A DNA stretch of 64,000 nt from Pseudomonadales bacterium (GTDB lineage Bacteria; Pseudomonadota; Gammaproteobacteria; Pseudomonadales; UBA5862). Below are positions 1 to 11,143 of the stretch, piece by piece; positions within the stretch are counted from its first letter, which is position 1, and every line of letters starts with the position of its first letter. The DNA lies in the NCBI GenBank assembly GCA_024234215.1, contig JACKOQ010000003.1, positions 124,001-188,000 on the forward strand, given 5' to 3'. The notes below the pieces were generated by a model that saw nothing but the letters and a program-made list of their open reading frames with translations, had not been told where the DNA came from and searched no databases. The position numbers and the translations under genes were made by a program.

Positions 1-307
1 CATCGATGTTGAAGCCTTCAAGGAATTCCTTGGCTCGATTGGTGTCTGGCGCCACCTTCTCTCCCTCCATCCGGCGCTGGATGGCCTGGATTTCGATCGG
101 TCGATCAAAGGGGCTGCGCATTCCCGCCGCCGAGTAGGCAAAGGATTCATAAGGCTTGAATTTCGGCAGTGGTTCGATCGTCCCCTTGGGCTTGGCCCTG
201 ACCTCTTCCACATAGGCCTTCAGATCGGCAAACGGATCTTCCTGACCACAGCCCTGCAACAGGAGGCACAGCAATACCAATCCCCATCTCGTCGATGCCC
301 GAATCAT
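1..307 (-). CDS. pilP: Type IV pilus inner-membrane lipoprotein PilP (partial, runs off the left edge)
   Basis: About 102 N-terminal residues are present. The start ATG overlaps the pilO stop as ATGA, so translation is probably coupled. The N-terminus is a lipoprotein signal with lipobox LLQGC, followed by a polar, proline-rich linker as in PilP. PilP is tethered to the inner membrane, binds the PilN-PilO heterodimer and links the alignment subcomplex to the PilQ secretin. It is the fourth gene of the pilMNOP cluster; pilQ would be expected beyond the window edge. The identification rests mainly on gene order plus the lipobox, because the conserved C-terminal domain lies outside the window. 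Confidence 0.88.
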   Translation of the reverse strand, partial: MIRASTRWGLVLLCLLLQGCGQEDPFADLKAYVEEVRAKPKGTIEPLPKFKPYESFAYSAAGMRSPFDRPIEIQAIQRRMEGEKVAPDTNRAKEFLEGFNID

Positions 308-933
308 TGTGCTGCCCCATCCTTGTAACGATAGGTCTTGGCGATGATACGCGCCGTCAACAGACCGGAATTGCTGTCGGGTCTGAGGCTGAAATCATGC
401 AGAGTCACGATGCGCGGCAATGCGGCCACACCACTGACGAAGCTGCCCAGATCGTGATAGCTGCCGGTGACAACGATCTCGATCGGCAGTTCGATGTAGA
501 TTTCTCGCTTGACCTCGGGCAGCAGGCGAATACTCTGGAACTCCAGTCCGGAACCGAGCCCGGTGTGGGTGATGTCCTCGAGCAGCCCAGGCACCTCGGT
601 ATCCTTGGGCAACTGCTGAAGCAGGGTCCCGAATGACTCCTCCATCTCCTTCATCTGCTGGCGGTACTGTTCGAGGTTGGCGGCCTGAAACGACTTGGCC
701 GAGAAGCTCTCCTTCAACTGCTGCTCCTGGCGCGCCGCAGTCTCCAGCTCAAGCTCCATCTCCTTGAGATAGAACCAGTATCCTGATCCAAGCAGTGCTG
801 CAAACAGCAGCAGCGCCAGAAGGACCTTGATCGGCATCGGCCAGGAGCCGATGTTGTCGAGATCGAGGTCGTTCAGATCGATCTTGCTGAAATCGATCTT
901 TCCAAGGTTTTTGATTCGATCAAGAATGGCCAC
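304..933 (-). CDS. pilO: Type IV pilus assembly protein PilO
   Basis: This 209-residue protein has the PilO plan: a short cytoplasmic N-terminus with several Asp-Leu repeats, one transmembrane helix around residues 32-55 (VLLALLLFAALLGSGYWF), a periplasmic coiled coil (about 57-110) and a ferredoxin-like C-terminal domain. PilO pairs with PilN through the coiled coils and carries PilP in the periplasm. The gene starts 8 bases after pilN and overlaps pilP by 4 bases, so all four are likely one transcript. Length is normal for the family. Confidence 0.93.
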   Translation of the reverse strand: MAILDRIKNLGKIDFSKIDLNDLDLDNIGSWPMPIKVLLALLLFAALLGSGYWFYLKEMELELETAARQEQQLKESFSAKSFQAANLEQYRQQMKEMEESFGTLLQQLPKDTEVPGLLEDITHTGLGSGLEFQSIRLLPEVKREIYIELPIEIVVTGSYHDLGSFVSGVAALPRIVTLHDFSLRPDSNSGLLTARIIAKTYRYKDGAAQ

Positions 934-941
934 GAAACACC

Positions 942-1507
942 CTATTGCTTCTTCGCTTCGCCAGCGTCTGGATTCTTCTGCTGCACAAGCAGGTTGAAGC
1001 TGTTGGCCTGTTCACCGAATTCGGGAAATGCCTTGACGCCAAGCAGATTCGGATTGGCAAACCACTCGGAACGGTCGAAGTTGCGCATCAACGCCGAGAC
1101 CCGATTGTTCGACTTGGCAACACCCTGAATGGTGATCTGCTCACCCTGTTTATCGAGCGAAGTGTAGTAGACGCCATCAGGCAATGTTCTGACCAATTCA
1201 TCGACCAGCCGCACGATCACCGGCCGGTTGCCCTGCAGCGACTGGATCACTTTCATCCGGTCGATCAGCTCGTCCCGGCGTTTTCTCAACCCCAGAATCT
1301 CCTTGATCTGCGCATCGAGCTGCGCGATCTCACGCTGCATGAACTGATTGCGCGCCTGCTGATTCTCGATCTCTCCCTGGATGTAGCGACTGCCCCCCAG
1401 CACCAGCAGCACCGCGACCAGCGCGGTCACGGTCAGCGCGATCATATAGCGTTTTTTACGCTCGGCACGCAGCGCTTCCCGCCATGGCAACAGGTTGATC
1501 TTGGCCA

Positions 1508-1508
<1 letters not shown>
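942..1508 (-). CDS. pilN: Type IV pilus assembly protein PilN
   Basis: This 188-residue bitopic protein begins with the characteristic cytoplasmic segment INLLPWRE, which in PilN binds the cleft of the actin-like PilM. A single transmembrane helix (about 22-40), a periplasmic coiled coil and a small alpha/beta domain follow. The start ATG shares one base with the pilM stop (TGATG), indicating tight coupling. The product transmits the cytoplasmic PilM signal to the periplasmic PilO/PilP ring of the pilus machine. Confidence 0.95.
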
Positions 1509-2614
<1,106 letters not shown>

Positions 2615-2835
2615 TCACATTAAATACCACCTGCAACCCAACAGGCAAACAGGATTTTCAGCAGACATCTCCTGCTTCCGGAGCGATGCGGACCATTTCA
2701 CATCCCGCACCCCTTGGCCCATGCGTTAGAATGCAGAACTGTGACAGGCACCGAAAATCCAATCTTTTTCAATAGTAGTCCTTGCCGATCAGTTTGCCAG
2801 TCACTCCACCACTCTTCACACCACGCCCGCTCTTC

Positions 2836-5235
2836 ATGCTGCAATTGATACGAATCACGCTTGCCACGCTCTGCCTCTTCACGCTGGCACTGTTCGGACT
2901 CTACCTCTACACCGTACCGCGACTGCCTGACGTGGAGCTGCTGCGAGAGGTGGAGCTGGAAACCCCGCTGCTGATCTACTCGAAAGAGGGGCTGCTGATC
3001 GGAGAATTTGGCGAGCAACGGCGCTCGCCACTGACCTACGAGGAGATTCCGCAACGGTTCATCCAGGCCATTCTGGCCGCCGAGGATGACCAGTTCTTTT
3101 CACATCCCGGCATCAATCCCGGCAGCCTGCTGCGTGCCGCGCTGGAGCTGATCCAAAGCGGCCGCATCAAAAGCGGTGGCAGCACCATCACCATGCAGGT
3201 GGCGAAGAACTATTTTCTGTCTCAGGAGCGGACCTTCGACCGCAAGCTGAAGGAGATCCTGCTGGCGATCAAGATCGAACGCGAACTCTCCAAGCAGGAG
3301 ATTCTCGCGCTCTACGTCAACAAGATCTATCTCGGCAACCGCGCCTACGGCATTCAGGCCGCCGCCGAAGTCTACTATGGCAAGAAGATCGACGCCCTCG
3401 ACCTGAGCGAAATCGCCATGATCGCCGCATTGCCGAAGGCCCCGTCTCGGTTCAACCCGATCGCCGACCCCGAGCGGGCCGGATTGCGTCGCAACTGGAT
3501 TCTCGGCCGCATGCTCTCACTGGGGTACATCGATCAGGCCGAGCATGACGCAGCCATCACCGTTCCGCCCGCCACGCGCTATCACGGCCCGCAACGCGAC
3601 CTGCAGGCCGAGCATGTGGCCGAAATGGCACGCCAGGAGATTCTGGCCCGTTATGGCAGCAAGGCCTACAGCAGTGGCCTGCAGGTCATCACCACCCTCG
3701 ATGCCCGGCTGCAGCAGAGCGCCAACCAGGCCACGCTCTCCGGCGTGCTCAAGTATGACCGGCGTCATGGCTATCGCGGCAGCGAAGGACAGATCGACCT
3801 GAAGGAGGTGACCAGCCGCGACGCGCGACTGGCCAGGATCATGGCGCTGCCCGCCTTCAGCGGCCTGCAGCGCGCACTGATCACCCGCATCGATGGCAAG
3901 CAGATCGACATCCTGCTCGAAAATGGCGAGGAGTTGACCCTGCCTTGGGACAAGCTGCTGGGCTGGAGCGGGCGCAAGACCAGTCAGGTCGCCCTGCCAC
4001 GCAACCCCAAACCCGGGAAACAGCCTTTTTCTCCCGGTGATCTGATCCGGCTGTTCAGGGAGCAGGATGGCAGCTGGATTCTGGCCCAGCCGCCCCAAGT
4101 CCAGACCGCACTGCTCTGCGTCGATGCCAACAGTGGCGCCATCCAGGCACTGGTGGGCGGACTCAATGCCGAGAGCAACCATTTCAACCGCGTCACCCAG
4201 GGCGAGCGACAGCCAGGCTCCAGCTTCAAGCCCTTCATCTACAGCGCCGCGCTCGAAAATGGCTTTACCGCGGCCAGCATCATTGACGATGCCCCACTGG
4301 TGTTTCAGACCTCTCCCTTCGAGCCGGAGTGGCGCCCCGAAAATGCGGGCGGGGATTTCAGCGGCCCGATTCGCCTGCGCCAGGCGCTCTACCTCTCCAA
4401 GAATCTGGTCTCGATCCGCCTGCTGCAAGCGATTGGGCCCGACAAGGCAATCAGCTACGCACAGCAGTTCGGCTTTGCCAAGGAGCGGCTGCCACGCGAT
4501 CTGACACTGGCGCTGGGCACCGGCACGGTCACGCCGCTCGAGATGACCCGCGGCTACACTGTGCTCGCCAATGGCGGCTTCAAGGTGGAACCCTACCTGA
4601 TCGAGGCGGTCTACGACCGCTACGGACAGGAGCTGTACCGCGCCAACCCTGCCCGGGTCTGCCATGAGTGCGACACCGAAAATCCCGCTCCGGAACACCC
4701 GGCCGCAATCGATGGGAGCGCCGCCTCGAAAAGCGCGCCACGGGTCATGGATGCGCGTACCCAATACCTGATCAACGACATGCTCAAGGATGTGATCACC
4801 AAGGGCACCGGTCGGGCTGCCTTGGCTCTCAACCGCCACGACATCGCCGGCAAGACCGGCACCACCAACGAAGGCAAGGATGCTTGGTTCGCCGGCTTCA
4901 ACCCCAATCTGGTGACCACGGTGTGGGTGGGCTACGACCAGCCCCGCAGCCTCGGCGAATATGAGTTCGGCGGCACTGCCGCCCTGCCGATCTGGATCGA
5001 TTTCATGCGCACTGCGCTCGATGGCGTCGACGAAGTGCAGCTGCCGCAACCACCCGGGATCGTCGCAGTGCGCATCGACCCGGTGACTGGAGAGCGTGCC
5101 GGTCCGGACATGAGCCACGCCATCTTCGAACTGTTCAAGGCCGAAGAGCTGCCGCAGCAGGAGACACGCTCCCCACCGTCAAGCTCGCCGGAAGGCGCGG
5201 CTCCGAGCCCCACCGACAGCCGCGAACTGTTCTGA
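2836..5235 (+). CDS. mrcA: Class A penicillin-binding protein 1A (bifunctional transglycosylase/transpeptidase)
   Basis: The protein is about 799 residues from the ATG at 2836. An upstream in-frame TTG at 2782 would add 18 residues that do not look like a signal, so the ATG is preferred. A membrane anchor (LATLCLFTLALFGLYLY) is followed by a GT51 glycosyltransferase domain with EDDQFFSHPG and GGSTITMQVAKN. An OB-like insertion and the transpeptidase follow, with SSFK (SxxK, in QPGSSFKPF), SKN (SxN) and KTGTTNEGKD. It builds and cross-links peptidoglycan in the periplasm. It diverges from pilM as in Pseudomonas, where the gene is called ponA. Confidence 0.95.
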   Translation: MLQLIRITLATLCLFTLALFGLYLYTVPRLPDVELLREVELETPLLIYSKEGLLIGEFGEQRRSPLTYEEIPQRFIQAILAAEDDQFFSHPGINPGSLLRAALELIQSGRIKSGGSTITMQVAKNYFLSQERTFDRKLKEILLAIKIERELSKQEILALYVNKIYLGNRAYGIQAAAEVYYGKKIDALDLSEIAMIAALPKAPSRFNPIADPERAGLRRNWILGRMLSLGYIDQAEHDAAITVPPATRYHGPQRDLQAEHVAEMARQEILARYGSKAYSSGLQVITTLDARLQQSANQATLSGVLKYDRRHGYRGSEGQIDLKEVTSRDARLARIMALPAFSGLQRALITRIDGKQIDILLENGEELTLPWDKLLGWSGRKTSQVALPRNPKPGKQPFSPGDLIRLFREQDGSWILAQPPQVQTALLCVDANSGAIQALVGGLNAESNHFNRVTQGERQPGSSFKPFIYSAALENGFTAASIIDDAPLVFQTSPFEPEWRPENAGGDFSGPIRLRQALYLSKNLVSIRLLQAIGPDKAISYAQQFGFAKERLPRDLTLALGTGTVTPLEMTRGYTVLANGGFKVEPYLIEAVYDRYGQELYRANPARVCHECDTENPAPEHPAAIDGSAASKSAPRVMDARTQYLINDMLKDVITKGTGRAALALNRHDIAGKTGTTNEGKDAWFAGFNPNLVTTVWVGYDQPRSLGEYEFGGTAALPIWIDFMRTALDGVDEVQLPQPPGIVAVRIDPVTGERAGPDMSHAIFELFKAEELPQQETRSPPSSSPEGAAPSPTDSRELF

Positions 5236-5271
5236 ACAATGCAGTACGCCAGATCGATGCCGCCTCACCCA

Positions 5272-6555
5272 TCAGCCGGTGCGACCACCGCCAAAAACCT
5301 CATCGGTCGATGTGAGCGGGTAGTGCGCTGGATAGGATTTTTGCGCGACACCCGAGTCGACCGCGGCACGCGCCACCGCGGCTGAGACCTGTCCGAGAAG
5401 CCGTGGATCCATCGGCTTCGGAATGATGTATTCGGGGCCAAAGCTCAACCGCCGCCCCTCATAGGCATCCATCACCTCCTGCGGCACCGGCGCCTTGGCC
5501 AGCTCCCGCAAGGCATGTACCGCCGCGATCTTCATCGGCTCGTTGATGACCCGCGCGCGCACATCGAGCGCACCGCGAAAGATGAACGGAAAGCCCAGCA
5601 CATTGTTCACCTGATTGGGATAATCGGATCGGCCGGTTGCCATGATCAGGTCATCTCGTGCTGCATGAGCCATCTGCCAGCTGATCTCCGGATCGGGATT
5701 GGAGCAGGCAAACACCACCGGACGCGGCGCCATCATCTTCAGCGCCTGCGCCGGAAACAGGTTCGGTCCCGACAGCCCGATGAAGACGTCGGCACCCGCA
5801 CAGGCATCGGCCAGACTGCGCTTGTCGGTTTCCCGCGCAAAAGCCGCCTTGTATTGATTGAGATCGTCACGGTCTGCATGGATCACGCCCTTGCGGTCGA
5901 GCATGAAGATGCGCTCCGGGTCGGCACCCAGACTGATCAGCAACCGCATGCCGGCAATCGCCGCCGCACCGGCGCCAAGGCAGACGATGGTCGCCTCTTC
6001 GAGCCGCTTCCCTTGCAACTCCAGCGCATTGAGCAGTCCGGCCGCGGTCACGATCGCCGTGCCATGCTGGTCATCATGAAACACCGGAATCGCACACTGC
6101 TCGATCAAAACCCGCTCGATCTCGAAGCACTCCGGGGCCTTGATGTCTTCCAGGTTGATGCCGCCGAAGGTCTCGGCAATTCGCACCACCGTGTCGATGA
6201 AGGCTTGCGGCGTTTCGGCATCGACTTCGATGTCGAACACATCGATGCCGGCAAACCGCTTGAACAGCACCCCCTTGCCCTCCATCACCGGCTTGCTGGC
6301 CAGTGGTCCCAGATTGCCCAAGCCCAGGATGGCGGAACCGTTGGAGATCACACCGACCAGATTGCCCTTGGCGGTGTAGCGGTAGGCACTTTCGGGATCA
6401 TTGGCAATCTCTCGCACCGGTTCGGCCACGCCGGGGCTGTAGGCCAGCGCCAGATCACGCGCTGTACCGGTCGGTTTGGTGACAGAGATCTCCAGTTTTC
6501 CGGGCCTGGGCAGCTCATGGTATTCCAGAGCGGTCTGTTTCAGGCTGTCAGACAT
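5272..6555 (-). CDS. Malic enzyme (malate dehydrogenase, oxaloacetate-decarboxylating), short form
   Basis: The enzyme has 427 residues from the ATG at 6555, which has a strong Shine-Dalgarno (GGAGG) at good spacing; the upstream 23 codons lack any such site. It carries the malic N-terminal domain (AYSPGVAEPVREI, KGNLVGVISNGSAILGLG), the metal-binding segment DIEVDAETP and FHDDQHGTAIV, and a Rossmann NAD(P) domain (VCLGAGAAAIAG). It oxidatively decarboxylates malate to pyruvate. It lacks the C-terminal phosphotransacetylase-like domain of E. coli MaeB, matching the short pseudomonad form. Cofactor preference cannot be read here. It converges on the PBP gene. Confidence 0.93.
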   Translation of the reverse strand: MSDSLKQTALEYHELPRPGKLEISVTKPTGTARDLALAYSPGVAEPVREIANDPESAYRYTAKGNLVGVISNGSAILGLGNLGPLASKPVMEGKGVLFKRFAGIDVFDIEVDAETPQAFIDTVVRIAETFGGINLEDIKAPECFEIERVLIEQCAIPVFHDDQHGTAIVTAAGLLNALELQGKRLEEATIVCLGAGAAAIAGMRLLISLGADPERIFMLDRKGVIHADRDDLNQYKAAFARETDKRSLADACAGADVFIGLSGPNLFPAQALKMMAPRPVVFACSNPDPEISWQMAHAARDDLIMATGRSDYPNQVNNVLGFPFIFRGALDVRARVINEPMKIAAVHALRELAKAPVPQEVMDAYEGRRLSFGPEYIIPKPMDPRLLGQVSAAVARAAVDSGVAQKSYPAHYPLTSTDEVFGGGRTG

Positions 6556-6748
6556 GCCAAATCCTCCAAGACTGGTCGGTTGAACAGGTGTTTCTGCCAG
6601 AATAGCGCAAGACATCGGTTTCAAACAGACCAGATTAGAAGCAATTTTCTGGAAAATTTGCTATTGGCGACCGACAAACAGCTCTGTTCACATCAGGCAT
6701 GTCTGATAAGCTGCCATCCGGCAGCCTCAGTCGATTTCAGAGGAAGAC

Positions 6749-6789
6749 AAAAAAGGCCCATGCCAGCCCTGTTCGGGCTGGCATGGGCC
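6749..6789 (-). terminator. Rho-independent terminator of rpmE
   Basis: Read on the minus strand, a 14-base perfect stem (arms 6776-6789 and 6755-6768) with a short loop is followed by six or more T residues (the A run at 6749-6754). It lies about 33 bases beyond the rpmE stop and upstream of the malic enzyme promoter region, so it insulates the two genes. Confidence 0.93.
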
Positions 6790-6821
6790 TGATGACGACA
6801 GCGGCGCTGTACCGCTGAGGT

Positions 6822-7046
6822 TTACTCGGTCGAAGCTGCCACGCTGGGACGGCCAAACCGCTTGCGGAAACGCTCGACCCGGCCACCAGTGTCAAGAACC
6901 TTCTGCTTGCCGGTATAGAACGGATGGCAGTTGGAGCAGACCTCGATGTTCATGTCACGTCCCAACGTCGAACGGGTCTCGATCGTTGCCCCACAGCGGC
7001 AGGAAGCGACCATTTTGGTGTATTTAGGGTGAATGTCAGATTTCAT
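6822..7046 (-). CDS. rpmE: 50S ribosomal protein L31, zinc-binding (C+) type
   Basis: The 74-residue protein has the four zinc-ligand cysteines of C+ L31 at 16, 18, 37 and 40 (SCRCG and EVCSNCHPF), then [18 protein letters not shown]. The ATG at 7046 is preceded by a strong GGGAGGAG site. L31 sits at the 50S/30S interface. The C+ form is typically replaced by a zinc-free paralogue under zinc starvation; no such paralogue is in this window. It diverges from priA, as in many gammaproteobacteria. Confidence 0.97.
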   Translation of the reverse strand: MKSDIHPKYTKMVASCRCGATIETRSTLGRDMNIEVCSNCHPFYTGKQKVLDTGGRVERFRKRFGRPSVAASTE

Positions 7047-7322
7047 TGCTCCTCCCGCGGCACAATTTGGAATGCATTCGTTACAGATTCGGATCGAACC
7101 CAGCTAGAATCCCCCAGCACAGTCGCAACCCGCCGCTGAGGCAACCCAGTCACATAAAGGGCGCTGATGCTAGCAGAACCGAGAACAAAGGTCACGCCCA
7201 CTGCCGCACTTGGCAGCCGTCCCAGCCACGCATGGCACCTGAACAGCGCCGCAGTGCAACCCATCCCACCTGATCTCTGTTGCGCCAGACCACTCCGTCG
7301 CAATCGCTGATCCACTCTCGTG

Positions 7323-9527
7323 ATGCACAGCGAAGAGACGCTCTACTTGCAGGTCGCGCTGCCCGTGCCGCTGCGGCGCACCTTCGACTACCTGGCACCA
7401 TCGGCCGAACCGATGGCCGTGGGCACCAGAGTACGGGTGCGCTTCTCTGGCCGCCTGCTGGTGGGGGTGGTGGTCGCCATTGCAGCACGGAGTTCAGTCG
7501 CTGCCGGCAAAATCCGCCCTGTCGAAACGGTGCTGGACGAACATCCCCTGCTACCACAGCCACTGCTGCAACTCGCCCTCTGGAGTGCCGAGTATTACCA
7601 GCAGCCGATCGGTGAACTGCTGGCCGCCACTCTGCCACCGCCATTGCGGCACGGCCAACCACTGCGCAAGGTGATGGAGCGGCACTACCGGCTTTCGCCT
7701 GCCGGAGCCACCCTGCATGAAACGAAAGCCACTGGGCGCAGCCGCAAGCAGCAGGAGATCCTCGCCCGTCTGACCCGCGACAGCGGTCTGGACCATGCCG
7801 AGTTGCGCGCGCTGGGTCTGACTGGCGCCCCGCTCACTGCGCTGCTGAAAAAAGGGCTGCTGCGCTGTGACTGGCGGCTGCCCAGCTCGCACGCCCCGTC
7901 TGCATCCAGCACAGTAGAAACCGGACCACCGTTGAATCCACACCAGCAAGCGGCCTGCACGGCGATGCGGCAGCGCTGGGGAGCGTTCAGCGTCACGCTG
8001 ATCGAAGGGGTGACTGGCAGCGGCAAGACCGAAATCTATCTGCAATTGATTGACGATGTGCTGGCCCGCGGGCAACAGGCACTGGTGCTGGTGCCGGAGA
8101 TCGGCCTGACACCCCAATTGCAGCAACGTTTCGCGCAGCGCTTTCCGCAGGCACGTATCGCCGTGCTGCACTCCGGCCGCACTGCCGGCCTGCGCATGAT
8201 CGACTGGCTGCACAGTGCACAGGGCACGGCCGACATCATCCTGGGCACCCGCTCGGCAATCTTTGTGCCGATGGCAAGGCCTGCGCTGCTGATCGTCGAT
8301 GAGGAGCACGACAGCTCCTACCATCAAGAGGAACGGGTCCACTACTGCGCCCGTGACCTTGCTGTACGACGTGGCCAGATCGAGCAGATTCCGGTGCTGC
8401 TCGGCAGCGCCACACCGTCGCTGGAGAGTCTGGCCAACGTCGAGCGCGGCCGCTACCACCTCCTTTCATTGCCGGAGCGGGCCGGCAATGCGACATTGCC
8501 ACCAATCCGTCTGATCGATCTGCGCGGTCGTCCGCTGCAACAGGGTTTTTCGCTGCCGCTGCTGGCGCTGATCGATCAACATCTCACGGCCGGGAATCAG
8601 GTGCTGCTGTTCCACAACCGTCGTGGCTATGCCACCGCCCTGCTCTGCCACGATTGCGGCTGGATGGCCACCTGCCCACTGTGCGAAGTACGCCTGGTGC
8701 TCCATCGTCATCGGCCGGGACTGCGCTGCCCACGCTGCGATCAGCGCCGCACTCCACCCAAGGCCTGTCCGCAGTGCCAGAGCCAGACGCTGATCGCACT
8801 GGGCAGCGGCACCGAGCGCTGCGAGGAGACGCTGGCACAGCGCTTTCCCGATGTGCCGCTGATCCGCATCGACCGCGACACGGCGCACAACTCCGCGACC
8901 TTGACCGAACTGCTGGAACAGGTGGAACGGCAGGCGCCCGCCATTCTGGTCGGCACCCAGATGCTGGCCAAGGGACACCACTTTCCCCGCGTCACCCTCT
9001 GCGCCATCCTCGACGCCGACGGCGCCTTTTTCAGCAGCAACTTCCGGGCGATGGAGCAGATGGCGCAACTGGTCACCCAGGTCGCCGGGCGCGCCGGGCG
9101 CGCTGAGCGGCCGGGAGAGGTGGCGATACAGACCCACCACCCCGACCATCCGCAACTGCTCGAACTGATCGAAGCGGACTATGGCCACTTTGCCGCGGCC
9201 GAACTGCAGCGACGCGCCATGGCCACACTGCCACCCTATCGCCACCTCGCACTGATTCTGGCTGATGCGCCCGCACCCGAGGCTGCCCAACGCTTTCTGC
9301 AGGGATTGACCCCACCCCCACCACACAGCGGCATCGAATGGCTCGGCCCCAATCCCGCGCCGATCGACCGGCGTGGCGGACGCCACCATGCCCAGATTCT
9401 GCTGATCGCCCGCAACCGCCCCCACCTGCAGCAACTGCTGCGCCGATTGGCCAGTGAACTGGAGCGGCTGCCGACGCCCGCCGGCCTGCACTGGAACATC
9501 GCTGTCGATCCGCTTGAATCGCTGTAG
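7323..9527 (+). CDS. priA: Primosomal replication-restart helicase PriA
   Basis: The ATG at 7323 gives 734 residues; a GTG lies one codon earlier. The N-terminal 3'-DNA-binding domain (VALPVPLRRTFDYLAP) precedes the SF2 helicase core with Walker A GVTGSGKTE, Walker B DEEH and motif LGSATPSLES. Cysteine pairs in CHDCGW, CPLC, CPRC and CPQC form the zinc region. QVAGRAGRAERPG is motif VI. PriA reloads the replisome at stalled forks in the cytoplasm. It is monocistronic, with no terminator seen before the P450 gene. Confidence 0.97.
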   Translation: MHSEETLYLQVALPVPLRRTFDYLAPSAEPMAVGTRVRVRFSGRLLVGVVVAIAARSSVAAGKIRPVETVLDEHPLLPQPLLQLALWSAEYYQQPIGELLAATLPPPLRHGQPLRKVMERHYRLSPAGATLHETKATGRSRKQQEILARLTRDSGLDHAELRALGLTGAPLTALLKKGLLRCDWRLPSSHAPSASSTVETGPPLNPHQQAACTAMRQRWGAFSVTLIEGVTGSGKTEIYLQLIDDVLARGQQALVLVPEIGLTPQLQQRFAQRFPQARIAVLHSGRTAGLRMIDWLHSAQGTADIILGTRSAIFVPMARPALLIVDEEHDSSYHQEERVHYCARDLAVRRGQIEQIPVLLGSATPSLESLANVERGRYHLLSLPERAGNATLPPIRLIDLRGRPLQQGFSLPLLALIDQHLTAGNQVLLFHNRRGYATALLCHDCGWMATCPLCEVRLVLHRHRPGLRCPRCDQRRTPPKACPQCQSQTLIALGSGTERCEETLAQRFPDVPLIRIDRDTAHNSATLTELLEQVERQAPAILVGTQMLAKGHHFPRVTLCAILDADGAFFSSNFRAMEQMAQLVTQVAGRAGRAERPGEVAIQTHHPDHPQLLELIEADYGHFAAAELQRRAMATLPPYRHLALILADAPAPEAAQRFLQGLTPPPPHSGIEWLGPNPAPIDRRGGRHHAQILLIARNRPHLQQLLRRLASELERLPTPAGLHWNIAVDPLESL

Positions 9528-9669
9528 CCAGCATTGCGGCAAAATCAAGCCCGGATCGACTGGACGGTCATTCGGTCGCGTGTCATGATTTATTGAGCGA
9601 TGGTGCGTCTGCCGCATCTTCGTGTGCATACGGTCCTTCAGATCCATTCACATCCGCAGGTGATTCACC

Positions 9670-10926
9670 ATGACTGCTGTCAAGAAAGCCTACAACCACA
9701 TGTATGGGAAGGATCCCTACAGCATTCCGCTCGAAGATTACGACGTCTCCCAACCGGCGCTGTTCGAATCCAACACCATGTGGGGATTTTTCGACCGGCT
9801 GCGCAAGGAAGAACCGGTGCACTACTGCAAGGATTCCGAAAACGGCCCCTTCTGGTCGGTGACCAAGTTCAACGACATCATGACGGTCGAAGGCAATCCG
9901 CAGATCTACTCTTCTGAACCCAGTATCGGCATTGCCGATCCACGCGAAGAGCTCCCGCTCAAAATGTTCATCGCGATGGATGAACCCAAGCATGGCGTGC
10001 AGCGCAAAACCGTCCAGGGCATCGTCGCCCCCTCCAGCCTGGCGAAGATGGAAGGGCTGATCCGGCAACGCATCGCTGAAATTCTCGACACGCTGCCGGT
10101 CAACGAGACCTTCAACTGGGTCGACCGGGTGTCGATCGAACTGACCACCCAGATGCTTGCCACGCTGTTCGACTTTCCATTCGAGCAGCGCCGCAAACTC
10201 ACCTACTGGTCTGATGTCGCCACAGCGGTCCCCACACCAGGTGGGCTGATCGAGAGTGACGAAGAGCGCGAGTCGATCTTGGTCAACGAATGCATGGCCA
10301 CCTTCGTCGGACTTTGGAATGAGCGGGTCAATTCACCGCCCAAGCATGACCTGCTGTCGATGCTGGCGCACAACGAAGAGACCAAGCACATGCAGCCGAT
10401 GGAGTTTCTCGGCAACCTGATACTGCTGATCGTCGGCGGCAACGACACCACTCGCAACTCACTCAGCGGTGGCGTACTGGCACTGAACCAGTTCCCCGAG
10501 GAGTACCAGAAGCTGCGCAACAACCCGGGTCTGATTCCCAGGATGGTGCCCGAGATCATCCGCTGGCAGACGCCGCTGACCTTCATGCGCCGCACCGCAA
10601 CCTGCGACACCGTTCTGCGTGACAAGCAGATCAAGAAGGGCGACAAGGTGGTGATGTGGTACGTCTCGGGCAACCGTGACGAAGAGGTGATCGACCGCCC
10701 CTACGAGTTCATCATCGACCGTGAGAACCCGCGCCACCACCTGTCGTTCGGCTTCGGCATCCACCGCTGCATGGGCAACCGCCTGGCCGAGATGCAACTG
10801 CGGGTCACCTGGGAAGAGATCATGAAGCGCTTCAAGACCATTGAAGTGGTCGGCGAGCCAGTGCGCAACTACTCACCCTTCATCAAGGGTTACTCTGAAC
10901 TGCCGGTGCAACTGCGCCCGCTGTGA
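9670..10926 (+). CDS. Cytochrome P450, CYP153-like (probable alkane/fatty acid terminal hydroxylase)
   Basis: This 418-residue soluble P450 has all hallmark motifs: I-helix GGNDTTRN, K-helix EIIR and heme loop FGFGIHRCMG with Cys367 as the thiolate ligand. The segments FIAMDEPKHGVQRKTVQ, MRRTA and NRLAEMQLR resemble CYP153 sequences as I recall them. Those enzymes hydroxylate the terminal carbon of medium-chain alkanes or related aliphatics using ferredoxin and ferredoxin reductase. Neither partner is encoded nearby. The start has an AGGTGAT site. The gene is flanked downstream by a terminator and is likely monocistronic. The subfamily call is less certain than the P450 call. Confidence 0.85.
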   Translation: MTAVKKAYNHMYGKDPYSIPLEDYDVSQPALFESNTMWGFFDRLRKEEPVHYCKDSENGPFWSVTKFNDIMTVEGNPQIYSSEPSIGIADPREELPLKMFIAMDEPKHGVQRKTVQGIVAPSSLAKMEGLIRQRIAEILDTLPVNETFNWVDRVSIELTTQMLATLFDFPFEQRRKLTYWSDVATAVPTPGGLIESDEERESILVNECMATFVGLWNERVNSPPKHDLLSMLAHNEETKHMQPMEFLGNLILLIVGGNDTTRNSLSGGVLALNQFPEEYQKLRNNPGLIPRMVPEIIRWQTPLTFMRRTATCDTVLRDKQIKKGDKVVMWYVSGNRDEEVIDRPYEFIIDRENPRHHLSFGFGIHRCMGNRLAEMQLRVTWEEIMKRFKTIEVVGEPVRNYSPFIKGYSELPVQLRPL

Positions 10927-10977
10927 GCTGACGACGACTGAGCGGTCCTGCCAACCGGCAAGGACGCCAGCCTCTCG

Positions 10978-11010
10978 AACAGGCGCCTGGGTCTCCTTGG
11001 CGCCTGTTTT
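10978..11010 (+). terminator. Rho-independent terminator of the P450 gene
   Basis: A perfect 10-base inverted repeat (10978-10987 with 10999-11008) surrounds an 11-base loop, and the right arm runs into a T tract. It lies about 50 bases past the P450 stop and before the peptide transporter operon. Confidence 0.85.
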
Positions 11011-11143
11011 CATTCATGCCGCCTCTGGCCAACGGATTGCATCGGGGCTCCATCACCGCCGCTTTTCAAGTTACCATTCACGGCGCGCCCCATTGCGGAT
11101 CGTTCTGCATTTGCATTCAAGCCCATACTGGAGTCCCCCACCC

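Noticed and set aside
10841..11143. N-terminal extension of the peptide-binding protein overlapping the P450 gene
   Set aside because: It crosses the P450 stop and terminator, has no signal peptide, and the ATG at 11144 starts a normal one.
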